This document shows, piece after piece, positions 11,092 to 21,966 of a stretch of 64,000 nucleotides of DNA. Location: assembly GCA_015179025.1 (NCBI GenBank), contig WHUX01000175.1, positions 1 to 64,000 on the forward strand. The letters are read 5' to 3'. Position 1 is the first letter of the stretch. Every line of letters starts with the position of its first letter. Position numbers and translations under genes: made by a program. The notes under the pieces were generated by a model. It worked only from the letters and a program-made list of their open reading frames with translations. It made no database searches and was not told the DNA's origin. The DNA is from Terfezia claveryi (lineage: Eukaryota > Ascomycota > Pezizomycetes > Pezizales > Pezizaceae).

Positions 11092-12315
11092 AAAATCCGG
11101 TATCAAGCAACTAGATATATGATTCGGGATGGGAATCTATACAAACGGATGAAAGGAAATATGCCACCCACAAGAGTTATTTGGGATAATACAGAAAAAA
11201 GGCGAATATTGCAAGAACTACACGATGAAAGTGGACATCACGGAAGAAATGGTATTTACTAGAAAATCAACCTACGTTATTGATGGAGAAATCTATACGA
11301 TGACGTAAGAGAATATGTCCGTACATGCGATGGATGTCAACGACGTAAACCTAATCAGTTTGATGAGGAACTACACCCAACACTGTATAGTGCCATGTGG
11401 AGAAAAGTCGGACTAGACATAATTCATATGCCGAAAGATGCAGGTTGTGGTTACATCGTGGCAATGCGGAATGATTTTACTGGATGGATTGAAGCTAAAC
11501 CTATTCGAAGTGCAAACGCTAAGACTATTGCGGCATTCGTGCTAGATTGGATTACCCGATTTGGAGTACCAGCGCGCATTGTATGCGACAATGGATCGGA
11601 AAATAAAGGAGAAGTACAAGAAATATTGAAGCAATACAACATTGTCAATATCGCGATTGCTGCGTACCATCCTCAATCTAACGCTTTAGTGGAAAGAGGA
11701 CATCAACAAATCATAGATGCACTTGCAAAATTGGGGAAGAACTGGACTAAAAATTTGCCGTTTGTTCTTTGGGCTGATCGAATTACAACACGAGCTTCTA
11801 CAGGATATCCACCATTTACACTGGTGTTTGGACAAGATTGCGTACTTCCAATTGAATTGACAGCTATATCATGGGCAATGGTTGATTGGAATCGTATTTC
11901 TACAAGAAATCAACTGCTTGCTACCTGAGCAAAACAACTGGAAAGAAAAAAATAGTGTTTAGAGATTGCAGTGGATCGGTTAGCGAAGAATCGACAAGCA
12001 AACAAAACATTCTTTGATCGGAATAGAAGACAAAGGAAGGAAGATCTAGATATCAGAGATTTGGTTCTTCTCTATAACAGCGTCCTAACTAAGCAATGGT
12101 CAAGAAAGCTAGAAAACCGTTGGCTTGGCCTGTACCGGATAAGAGATCTACGTAGGAATTGGGGAACTTACCTATTGGAGGAATTGGACGGCACTCCCAT
12201 GAAACTACCATATCCAGGAGAAAGGTTGAAAAGGTTTTACCCAAGAACAGGGGTAGATTGTGAAGAATATAGCGAAGTACAGGATGAAACAAACGAAATG
12301 GATCTCGACCAATAG
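11092..12315 (+). pseudogene. Gypsy element D integrase, broken
   Basis: Same frame as the RT. An HHCC zinc domain is visible (LHDESGHHGRN ... CDGCQRRK), but two or three Trp positions next to it are stop codons. The DDE core follows: GLDIIHMPKD, VCDNGSEN, and SNALVERGHQQ with the Glu. The TGA near 11926 and the TAG after KQLERKK break the C-terminal part. It ends at a TAG after NEMDLDQ, without a chromodomain. Confidence 0.8.
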
Positions 12316-12533
12316 GAAATAGTGCAAAAATTTTCAATTCGAAATTTGGTCATGAGGGAACTTCAGAATGGCCTGGAGTTTACTACCATTAAGAAGGGGG
12401 GACGAATAACCCATTCTCCTCTTTTTCGAACTTCATACCATACACATACAGTACTCTTACATATATTTCCGAATATACCTCTACTTCCTTACATCTTTAT
12501 CTTACATATATCTTCTCTTTACCTTTATACATA
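12316..12533 (+). promoter_or_regulatory. Spacer with a second polypurine tract, element D
   Basis: Between integrase and ORF3. AAGAAGGGGGGACGA at 12391-12405 matches the polypurine tract before the 3' LTR (29652-29667) almost base for base. A pyrimidine-rich, T/C/A stretch follows up to the ATG at 12534, which could hold a promoter or leader for ORF3; that role is inferred. Confidence 0.5.
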
Positions 12534-14015
12534 ATGTCAGCATCTATTATCTTGACTCGACCCAAGATGGTTGCAGAGGGTGAGCTACAGACGAAGTTCC
12601 AAGAAATGATGAGTTGCGAGGCAACCGTTAACACCCAATTCGAAGAAGTGGTAAAGTCCATTGTCGGCGGAAAAAATCAATGGAAATTCCTCAAAGGTAT
12701 AGTAAGATTGACCAGACAATGCGGTAAGAAAGTTGGTGCCTTGGCCGCAGCACAATCCACCCTAATCGAACAAGCAACCGAAGTAGAACTACAAGCGTGG
12801 GGAGTCTCTAGAGAAGACGCACATGACGATCTAAGAATGGACGAACTCAATAAGTTTGGCGAAGTATACAATGCATCAGTTAAGAGAAGACAGAATTAAA
12901 ATCTGTCTACCGAAAAATTCTGGGGTCCAAATTGGATGCCATTGCTCCAGGATATACAACCCCCTTGGCCATCGATTGAATTTGCCAGACAATGTTCACT
13001 CGCAGCGGAAGAATTGTCATTTCATAGAGAAATGTATCTAGTGCACGACATTTTACCGCAGTTCGTCATAGAAATTGAAGACCAAAAATCAACCCCCCGC
13101 ACGCAGAAAGATAAGTGGCTCATGGTAGAGGATATTAGATGGGTCTTGCAGGATCGAGACCTACCTCTAATTCTCCCGAACGATCAGAAGAAATATCATA
13201 CTGCGTATGTAGCTATGATGACATCGATAGCAGAAAAACAAGGGGCAACAAATGCTAGAGATCTTATTCAGAACGCCGAAGCTGAACAACGCCAATCCCG
13301 TATAGATGAACTTCCACAATCCGAAGATACAGTAGTGCCAACTGCAGGTAGTTCGGTGGCTACTGTGCGCCGAAGCGAGCGAATACGAAGAGCTAGTGTT
13401 ACTGCAGCTCAGTCAACTACAAAGAAGGGAGTACGGTCAAACCAAGGAGGGGAGCTAGCGAAGAGAAAAAGGGTGAAGTCTCCAGAGGAGGTAACACCGG
13501 CATATACCAGAGTACAATTTGAATAGGCAAAGGTTGAAGATTGTGACCCGGAATACATCAAACTACTAGATCAGGAGGATATCGGGGATCTCAATGATGA
13601 CACAAAGACCGATATCGAAGTAGTGGAAAAGATTCGAGAACTTCTGCTATCAGCAGCCACTAATGAAGCTGATGAGAATCAACAAATACCGACAACTAGG
13701 ATAGCAAGACGACTACGGATGCTAATGTCGGGAATCAAAATGAAGGTCGTGTCAATTGAAAGTGATGACCCCATTCCTCCCAGGAAAACTCGGAAAGACA
13801 AAGGGATTCCACATCCAAAAATGAGAAAACAGGACCCACTACAAACACAACCTGTTACAGCAGCATCTCCTAGTGTACAGCTGCCGTCAAAACGACCAGC
13901 TCCACCAAGTCGCCAAGATACCGAATCGCCAATCGACAAGGTCAAAGAAGCTCGTAGGAATACTGGAGTCTACACCTTCGATGAATATGAAGATAAGGAA
14001 GAAGGTGAAGGGGAT
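12534..14015 (+). pseudogene. Element D third ORF (env position), unknown product, interrupted
   Basis: One frame starts at ATG 12534 (MSASIILTRPKM) and reaches the insertion point of element B at 14015. It resumes at 29600 and stops at 29633-29635, for about 505 codons. Two internal stops, TAA 12897 and TAG 13524, sit at plausible CAA and CAG positions. The predicted product is soluble-looking: a mixed-charge N-terminal half with Trp/Leu-rich stretches, then a basic Ser/Thr/Arg region (RRSERIRRASV, KRKRVKS), and an acidic tail. I see no signal peptide, membrane span or known domain, so it does not look like a viral envelope. It lies between integrase and the 3' LTR and is preceded by a duplicated polypurine tract. 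Confidence 0.6.
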
Positions 14016-14694
14016 TGTAATGAATGGTACTAGACAGTATTCATTCGGTACCGTTTATACAATCTATATCCGTAGGCACGGACGTTTGTGTATTTCGGTT
14101 CTGCTGAGGTAAGACCTCAGAAGGGTAGGGAGATTACTATGTGGGACGTTCCCGAAGGGAACAGTAATTAACTAGTGTAATCTATCTTATATGATTTGTG
14201 CTATCTAAGCTATATGATCTTGATCTGATCGGAATATAGGCTTGCTTGCTCTGAAGGCTTGCTTGGTTGCTTCTTCTCTTTCTGTGGATTCCAGAGGGAA
14301 TCCAGCGGCCTATTTATACTCCTCTGAGATCTGATGACTAAGGAAATAAATACAATAAAGGGTGGCATACCAGAAGGTGGTGCGCTGTACAAAAGGGGTC
14401 ATGTGGCCATAGTAATGAGTCACACACCATAAACGAGGGTCATGTGGCCATAGTAATGAGTCACACGCCTTAAACAGAGGTCACGCGGCCATAATGAGGG
14501 TGTCTTCATATAGCAAGTACCATGGAACTTCCCATGGCAGATTCCACGTGCTATGGACGCTTATAAAGCAATAGGAGGTGGTAGAAGGCTAGTCCTCCAA
14601 CCGAGAGGCTTAGTTACATAACATAGTAGTAATATAGGAAATACAAAAGTATATAATCAATTATATAAGCAATGAAACAACGTTCTCCATTACA
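14016..14694 (-). repeat. 3' LTR of Gypsy element B (679 bp)
   Basis: TGTAATG...CATTACA ends. It carries the same TATAAATA box (14311-14318), the hairpin next to it, and two TGAGTCA motifs (14416-14422, 14457-14463) as the other copies. Confidence 0.92.
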
Positions 14695-14722
14695 CTTCCC
14701 CACATAGAAGGATTTCCTATCC

Positions 14723-17700
14723 TTACTTCCTTCGCTCTGCCATATTGGTTTCCATACGTCCTAAGATTTGATGCATTGTTAATACATTAGCATTAACATG
14801 AATATCTTTAGTGTTTTCTTGACTCATGATTCTATCTCGTTCTTGTTGGATGAGAGCTCGGGTCTCATCTCTGGTTCGTGGTCCTTGTTTTCCTTTAGTC
14901 CTTCGACGTCTCTTGAATGTATCTTCCATACTTCCGGTCATCTAGAAGTCTTGAAGAATTTCGGTAGTGATATCCTTGGCGTTTACCCAGGAATCATATT
15001 TAGGAGAGTATCCTAGCCATCTGACCTTATATTGTCTTTCTCCAGTTCGAGGAGCTGTTCTGAATTCTAATACCTTTTCAACTTCATAACGATCTTCTTG
15101 AATTGGTCCTGGTTCCTGAGATTGTCTGTGAGGGAATTGGATGGGATCGTTTTTGTAGTATGGTTTGAGTTTGCTAATATGAAAAGTATTATATATGAGG
15201 TGGAGGTCAGGTTGACTGGATAGGTCTAGGCTATAGTTATTGCATTTCCGATTACTGGAAATAATGGGAAATGGGCCTAGCCATTTTGGTTTGAGTTTGG
15301 GTGAGACATTCGATAGGTTGATGTTCTCTGAGGAAAGCATAACTTGTTGTCCGACTGAAAATTTGGCTGTATTGGGTAGTCGCTTGTTCGCTTGAGATGC
15401 TTGAGTCTTCTTGGCGTCATATAGGTTTTTAGACGTTACCTCATGACGTTCGTTTGCTAGTACATATGCATTAATGGGGTATGGAAGTATCGATACGCCA
15501 AGATGTGCATTAAATCCAAATAGTGTGGAAAAGGGACTATTCTGTCTAGCGGCATTATACCTAGAGTTAAGTTTCAACTGTATCTCTGGTAGTTTCTGTA
15601 GCCAATCAAATCCTTCGATTTTACAGGCTCTTGCTACTTGTAGAATTTCTTTGCTCACAATTTCCGATTGTCCGTCTGCATGTGGATGATATGCGGTGGA
15701 CGGTTCCAACTTGATTCCTTTATTCCTAGCCCAATCTTGAAAGTGCGTTGACATAAAAAGAGTGTCGCGGTCAAAAACAATACAGAAAGGGTATCCCATA
15801 GTCGGGACTACATGAGTATCAAAGGTAGCAGTACATTGTTCTGCTGTGAAATTATCTGAGACAGGAATAAGAAACTTGAATCCTGATTGTCTATCAACAA
15901 TCGTCCAAAGTCGTGAAATACAAACTACATGATCTTCTTCAACAGGAATATTCAGGTACAAAATTGAACACTTAGTAAACACAGGTGCTACTTTAAGAAA
16001 ATCCATCGATATGTCAGTCCATGACCTACTTGGTACATGTAATGGGGTTATGAGTCCAAGTGGCGCCTTGTTGGAATACTTTGTCCGTTGACAAGTATTA
16101 CAACTTCTGATATAGTCCTTAGTTGGTTCTGCAAAGGACTGGCAATCATATCGGTCAGTAAGATATTTCATCGTTTTTTCAATACCACCATGAGTGGTTG
16201 CTTCATGTGCATATTTAATAACCAATTCGTGATAGTTCTTACCTTCGACGTTAAAGGTAGAGGGCAAGACTAGTCTCCATTGTCCTTGTCGGTTCTTGAC
16301 ATACAAAAATCAGTCTTTTCTTCTATGATCCTTACGGTTCACAAAGGTATCATAGTAGTTCTTCCAGATAGGACATACTCTCATGCATGATTGATATGTG
16401 GCTTTCATACCTGTTCCTTGGTCAAGCCAGTGTGTGATGAAGTAGTCCTTGTCGTCTACCCATCCGTCGCTGATGTGTTTCTCTTCAATGAGCTTGTTGA
16501 GGGTCGGTTCGATCCTTGTGTTGAAGTCATTGATGGTGGGTTTCTTCTCCTTGCATGTAGAAGTATTATGTCCTGAGAACTTACAGAAATCACAACGCTG
16601 TCTGGAGGTCTTGGTGTCTTGAATAAAAGAGGGTAGATCTTGGTCAATGGCTACTCGCTTTTTAGAACGAGTGGTGACGGCGGCAGTGTTGATTGGAATT
16701 GCGTTACTGCTGCTAGCAGTTGCAGCTGGTTGTTGAGGTGCATTCCATGGTTGTTGTGGGACAACAGGAGTATTCATGATCTCCTGTTCCATTTGTCGGT
16801 TGGTCATCTGTTCGGTAGGGTTACTGAACTGAATGCTGGGTTGGAGAGTGGGTTGTGTCGGCTTGTTGGCAATCCATCTTTTTGCCCATTCTCCGATTTC
16901 CTGGATAGCTTCTTCACGGCTGAGAGCTGGTGGAGGTGGATAAGCTGGCGTTTGTTGTACTGGTGCTAGTTCCTTTTGTGGCTCATTTGCGGCTAGGATA
17001 TTTGCAATATGAGTCGTAAGGAATTCCTTCTCCTTCTTAAGAACTGAGACTGTCAGGTCACAGTTCAAACTGCCATGTCCGTGGTAGTTGCAGATTGCAC
17101 ATGTTTCGACGGTGAACATGCGGTTGTTCATGGCGTGGGAGCTGCCATGAACTGGACAGTAAAAATCATGGCAAAAGGACCAGTGCATCCTTTTGTGTTG
17201 TTGCCAATTGCTATGAGCCAGGTCGATAGCAATTTCTTTCGCTTCTTCAGGAGCGAGGGTATTTTGTTGTGTGTTTTCAGAAGATGGAGGCCTATATCTT
17301 AGTCCGAGAACTGTTAAGGGTTTGTTCTTGTTTATATTGGGTACACGATCATACTCACTGAAAACTTCTTCTGGTATAGTAGATAGAGTCTCGTCATCTG
17401 AAGACTCTTCTTCCTTCATCATGTCATATTCGCTTTCTTCATCCTGTATGCCCTCGAAGTATGGACAGAAGATATGGTGTCCAAGTTCTTCGGCTCTTCC
17501 ACGACATTTGTTGAAGTCGCAGTCGACATGCTTGAAATTGATAGCTCCGCGAGAAACCATATTGTTCTGAGTAGGGGTTTCTGGTGAGTGGAAAGTTCTT
17601 AAAGCATTGGTAGAGATGTTGCGGTTGTAGGTACGGTTAGGAGGATCGATGCTGTTGTAGATATAATCGTCCTCGGTGGTGGGAGTGTCTAAGTATTTAT

Positions 17701-19708
17701 GCTTTCTTGATAGAGCGTCTGCTATCAAATTTTCCTTTCCTGCAGTATGTTGTATGTCTGTATCAAATTCCATTAGGTAATCTTGCCATCGCCTCAATTT
17801 TTGACTTGCAGGCATTTGAGTATGGAAGGTTACTAACAGTTTGTGGTCGGTAAGGATAGTGAACTTGTGACCTCTCAATTGTGCTTCAAAAAATTTTAAT
17901 GAGTCAATAATCGCTAATAATTCTTTTTGAAAGGTAGGATAATTGAGTTGTGCTGGATTAAATTTTCTAGAGTGGAAGCATGATGGTCTGATGTGCGTCA
18001 ATAGTCCTTGACCTATCCAAGATCCTAGTCCTACATTACTAGCATCACAGACTAAATATTTGGGTTCAGTAGATTCATTATTCCAGGGTTTTAAAACATG
18101 TGGGGAATTCACGAGTTCCTTGAGTTTTTCAAACGCTGCGTTATGAGTATCTGTCCATTCCCATTTCTTTGTTTCTCCTTGCAGTTCTGACAGGGTGCTT
18201 GCATACGATGCCAAGTCAGGAATAAATCTGCTGAGATAATTAACGATTCCAAGGAATCCTCTAAGATCCTTTTTTCTTGTAGGAGTTGGAAATGTTAATA
18301 TAGTAGTCCTCTTCTTCGGGTCTACATGTAATCCATCTGATGTCAAAACGTGTCCTAAGATTTCCAATCTTGGAGTAAAGAACTGGCATTTGCTTTCTTT
18401 GAGATAGAATTTCTCATCCTGTAGACATTGAAGTACTTTCTTCAATAATTCTACATGTTCTTCATACGTTTTAGAGAATATAATAATATTATCGATATAG
18501 ATGATTAAATTTTTATAGACCATGTCCTTGAAAATTTCATGCATAACGCGAACCATGGTAGCAGGTGCGTTACGATCCCCTTGTTGCATAACTCTACTTC
18601 TGAAATATCCCATGTGACATAAAAAGGTAGAGTGTTGCTCAGATTCTTCATCGTTCCTAATATTAAAAAATCCGTCGCCTAAGTCGACCTTAGTCCAAAT
18701 GGCATTCTCCGCTACTAGTTCAATAGCTTCATTAATATCTGGCAATGGGGTGTGGTCCGGTTCTACGGCTAAATTGCGGTCTCGACAGTCATTGACATGT
18801 CTGGCTTCTTCCGGTTTATCTCGTTTAGGGATAGTGAACATGACTACAGTATTTGTGTCATTTTCTACTCTATATATGCGACCTGACGCTTCTTCTTCAA
18901 CTAATTTGTCATGGATTTGTTGTCTAATTCGATGTCCTGAGGGTCGCCATTTTGGTATCCAAGTAGCTCCTACTTTTGGTTTGATAGAGTGATTAATTTT
19001 TCTTAGTGGAGGTAATTCCCGTGGAATTGTCTTAGGAAATAATAAGGGAAACTCCGTTATAGGGTTGAATTGTTTCTGTACCGTAGAAACAGCTGTCACG
19101 AGTTCTCTTTCTGAATCGGTTTCGTCTGCGTCACCAATATTTTCCCAATTATCCGGTTCACTATAATCTATGACTGATTCACAGCTGACCTGAGTATACG
19201 CTGATCTTATACCATTCGCCATAGTTCTAGATCCCTTCCATACACTTAGCTGGAATCGTGGAATATTTTCCGGTTGGATAGTAACTAGTTCCTGATGGGC
19301 AGGAATTATTGCTCGCACTTTGCTGAGAGCAGGTTCTCCTAGTATCATGTCCCATCCAGTCAAATGAGCTACATAGAACGTTCGTTCTTCGACATAACCT
19401 ATCCAATCAAGTTTAATAGTACAAGCTTTGTCTATCGTTCCTTTTGAGCCTTTAATTGTAGTACTTAATGATTTCTTCTCAATACTTCTTGTTGGTATTT
19501 TGTATAGGTGTACAAATTGAGAATTAATTAAGTCTCCTCCCTTCGTTTGGAGATCAATTAAAGCTAGTGCGGGGTGTTTGTTAGCCTTAACGAATACCTT
19601 GCTAAAATCTAGTACCTGTCTTGACAAGGGTCGTTCCTTGATTTTATCCTTGTTGTTTTTATCCTTGGTGGCTATCGGCATAGCTAAATCTTGTGCGGCT
19701 GTACGCAT
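14723..19708 (-). pseudogene. Gypsy element B pol polyprotein with zinc-knuckle linker and chromodomain
   Basis: One minus-strand frame runs from about 19708 to 14723, broken only by TGA at 16307 (a Trp position) and TAG at 14942. Order: protease with an unusual LIDLQTKGGDLI active-site stretch; RT (RDRNLAVEPDHTPLPD, KVDLGDGFFNIR, MQQGDRNAPATM) whose catalytic box reads YIDN instead of YxDD; RNase H (YLVCDASNVGLGSW, KELLAIIDSL, LTDHKLLVTF). A roughly 450-residue linker follows with two CCHC knuckles, at 17060-17101 and 16553-16594. Integrase has an HHCC domain, D (SMDFLK), D (FDRDTLF) and E (DGQSEIVSKE). The chromodomain is YEVEKVLEFR...YKVRWLGY, with a basic coiled tail after the TAG. The YIDN change predicts a dead RT. 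Confidence 0.88.
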
Positions 19709-19732
19709 GGGTACCTTATTTTTTCGTTTCCT

Positions 19733-19774
19733 ACAGTCCTTGTAGGAGTGTCCAGGGTTCCAACACCATAGACA
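19733..19774 (-). other. Nucleocapsid zinc knuckle of element B
   Basis: Reads CLWCWNPGHSYKDC (C-X2-C-X4-H-X4-C) on the minus strand, in the same frame as protease and RT and about 11 codons before the first pol Met. It lies in the -1 frame relative to the end of gag, which stops at the junction of the small insertion at 20040. Confidence 0.75.
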
Positions 19775-19790
19775 TTTCTTGTCTTTAATT

Positions 19791-20040
19791 ACATCAGCAA
19801 GAAAAAAGTGGCATCGGGATGCCAGGTGGTGTCTCCAGGAGCCAGGGTTGTCTCTTGTGTCTTTTGTGTCTTTTATGTCTTCTGGATGTCTCCTCAGTGT
19901 CTCCTATGTGTCTCTTAGTGTCTCCCAGTGTCTTCAGGAGACACCAGGAGACATTCTGCCAATCGTGGAGACACATCTTGTCTCCAGTGGCATTACTGTC
20001 TCTAGAGACACTAGAGACAAACTATTTTTTTTCCTGATGT
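19791..20040 (+). mobile_element. 250-bp MITE-like insertion at gag-pol junction of B
   Basis: Inverted ends ACATCAG...CTGATGT are flanked by AATT on both sides (19787-19790 and 20041-20044), fitting a 4-bp target duplication. The interior is built from repeated GTGTCTC and its complement GAGACAC, so it could fold extensively. It has no coding capacity. It separates the gag end from the nucleocapsid knuckle. Superfamily not determined. Confidence 0.65.
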
Positions 20041-21367
20041 AATTACATCTTCATCTTCTGATCCAATTTTTTTGTGATGGTGTCCCAATCTGAGTCCTTC
20101 CGATTTTCTGTATTGGGTTTGGTGTTGGGATTGCTGCTAGGATTAAATCCTGTTTTTTGTCGTTGATTCTGGTCCCTGCATGGACCGTGACTTCGATTTT
20201 CATTCCGAGGGTGTTGTCGTCGGGATGTATTTGTTGTGGATGGTGGGGCAATATCCTTTTTGGAAGCTTCATATGACTCCACTTGATGCACGAGCTAATC
20301 ATATGACCATTCTTCTCTGATTAAAGGAATTAATGTAGCTGACATATATGGCGGCAGGTGATTAAGAAACTTTCTTCTTTTTACTTCCTGCGATATTGAT
20401 TGTTTGCCATCCTTGTCAATCAATTTGATTTGTATTTCAGTGAGCCAGTTGGCAAACTGTTTGATTCCCATGTGACGTCCGTCCTTGTATGGTGTGGCTG
20501 TCTCCCATCATTTCCACAAAATGTCCTTACTAGTAGAGGGTATCAGAAAATCCCTTAGCGCTAGTATGAATCCAAAGAATTTCGCATTCTTTCCTTTTTC
20601 TCTTAGGAATTGATTATAAGTAGTGAGCGCGCTCTCTTCCATTCTGAATCCAACAATTTCCAGAGCTGAAGCACCTTCTAAATCTATTCTTTTGAGAACA
20701 AACCAACGTTGCATTGCTGTGGCCCAAGAGTCAAAATATTGTGAGTCTTGCCATTTTTTGTCTTCTCCTCTTAATTTTTCTGGCATATCAATCTTTATTC
20801 CTTTTAAAGCATTCGTTGCTTTATGGTTACCCGTTGTAACCATTCCTGTTGTAGATTCCCATTGTTGGTGTTCAACTGATTTTCCTCGTTTGGGTTTTCT
20901 TTTAAGAGTTTGACTTGCAACTGACGATGCCTTATCTGAGTCTAAGCTATCATCTCTGCTATCATCGGGGTCTCATCCTCCTCCTTGTGTTTTCTGCTGC
21001 TGTTGGTCTAGTCCTGTATCTAGATCATCATCGTCTTCTGGTAATTCTATATCTTCTAGTGGTTGGTCTTTGTCGTCTGGTTCTTTAGCTGACCCAGTCC
21101 TCCTTTCTGGTGTCTCAGGTGCTCGACCTTTGCCTTTCGATTGATCTTTTGGTGTTCTCAGGAACGTTCCTGGAAGTTCTTTGCTAGGATTGAAAAAATC
21201 CTCCGCGGTATGTGCTGATTCTTCTAGATGAGTGCCGCTCATCATGAATGCTATTATTTCTTCCCAGTTATGTATTACCCAATTCGGTTTCCTTAAGAGT
21301 GGAACAACAGGTTTCTTTAATTCTTTACTTAAAAATGCATTCATTTCTAAGTCCTTTTCTTTGAATG
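20041..21367 (-). pseudogene. Gypsy element B gag, C-terminal part, broken
   Basis: Minus-strand continuation of gag below the E insertion. Segments 21344-20973, 20843-20508 and 20291-20043 share one frame, separated by stops: a TGA near 20971, another TGA near 20506, and a TAG near 20297. The middle holds the capsid-like stretch (WFVLKRIDLEGASALEIVGFR ... LTTYNQFL) shared with element A. The C terminus is basic, Asn/Arg/Gln-rich. Together with 27720-28083 it forms a Gag of about 550 codons. Confidence 0.75.
20067..20073 (-). promoter_or_regulatory. Candidate -1 slippery heptamer AAAAAAA, element B gag end
   Basis: In the gag frame the codons are ACA AAA AAA TTG, fitting the X-XXY-YYZ pattern A-AAA-AAA. 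A -1 shift here leads into the frame of the zinc knuckle and pol, while the zero frame stops shortly after at a TAA. It may instead be a simple one-base indel in an A run. Confidence 0.4.
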
Positions 21368-21372
21368 GGTAA

Positions 21373-21935
21373 TGTCACAACCGTCCTTTCCTAGCCGGGT
21401 TTGAGAGTCAGACGGGATTCCGTCCGACTCTCGTTATTGTTGATTGATATCGTTGTTATCTCTGTTCCCGAGATAAGGGGTCTCGGGAACCTTATTCCTT
21501 CCGGTGGCCTTAGCCAGCCAGGAAGGAATCCTGTATATATAGCTTGCTCTCTCCGCCCTCTCGTTGGATCCCCATCCAACGTCTTGTATATCCAATACAG
21601 GGCCTTGCTTCTCTCCACGCTGGTGCATCTCCCTTGTGCACCTCCTTGTCTCGCCTCGACTCTGCAGCCCTGCTGCCCACCCCACGAACCTCCTGTCCTG
21701 TCCTTGCCTTGCCTCGCCTTGTGTTTGCAGCCCAGCTGCCTCCCTTGACACATGCGGCAACTGCTTCCGCGTGTCTCATGTCCCTTGCCCTCTGCCCCTC
21801 TTGCCTCTTGCCCTTGCCCCCCGCCCCAGCCTTCCCCTAGTCACACACGTAGCGTTCCTACGTGTGTCTTGCCCTAGCCTCTGCCTTCTCCCCGGCGTAC
21901 CCCTTGGTCGCCTTGTTCCCAGAGCCCACGTTACA
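21373..21935 (+). repeat. 5' LTR of Gypsy element E (563 bp)
   Basis: Ends TGTCACAA...CACGTTACA. TATA-like TATATATAG at 21534-21542. Inverted repeats include GAGAGTC...GACTCTC (21403-21432), GTTCCCGAGA/TCTCGGGAAC (21464-21490), GACACATGCGG/CCGCGTGTC, and ACACACGTAG/CTACGTGTGT near the end. The following TTGGATCTTTCAGACC (from 21941) is the candidate primer-binding site, and its position is conserved in F and G. Confidence 0.93.
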
Positions 21936-21966
21936 CTACGTTGGATCTTTCAGACCAACCGGTACG

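Noticed and set aside
16391..19000. Plus-strand open frames across element B pol
   Set aside because: Shadows of the long minus-strand pol frame, whose motifs are clear.
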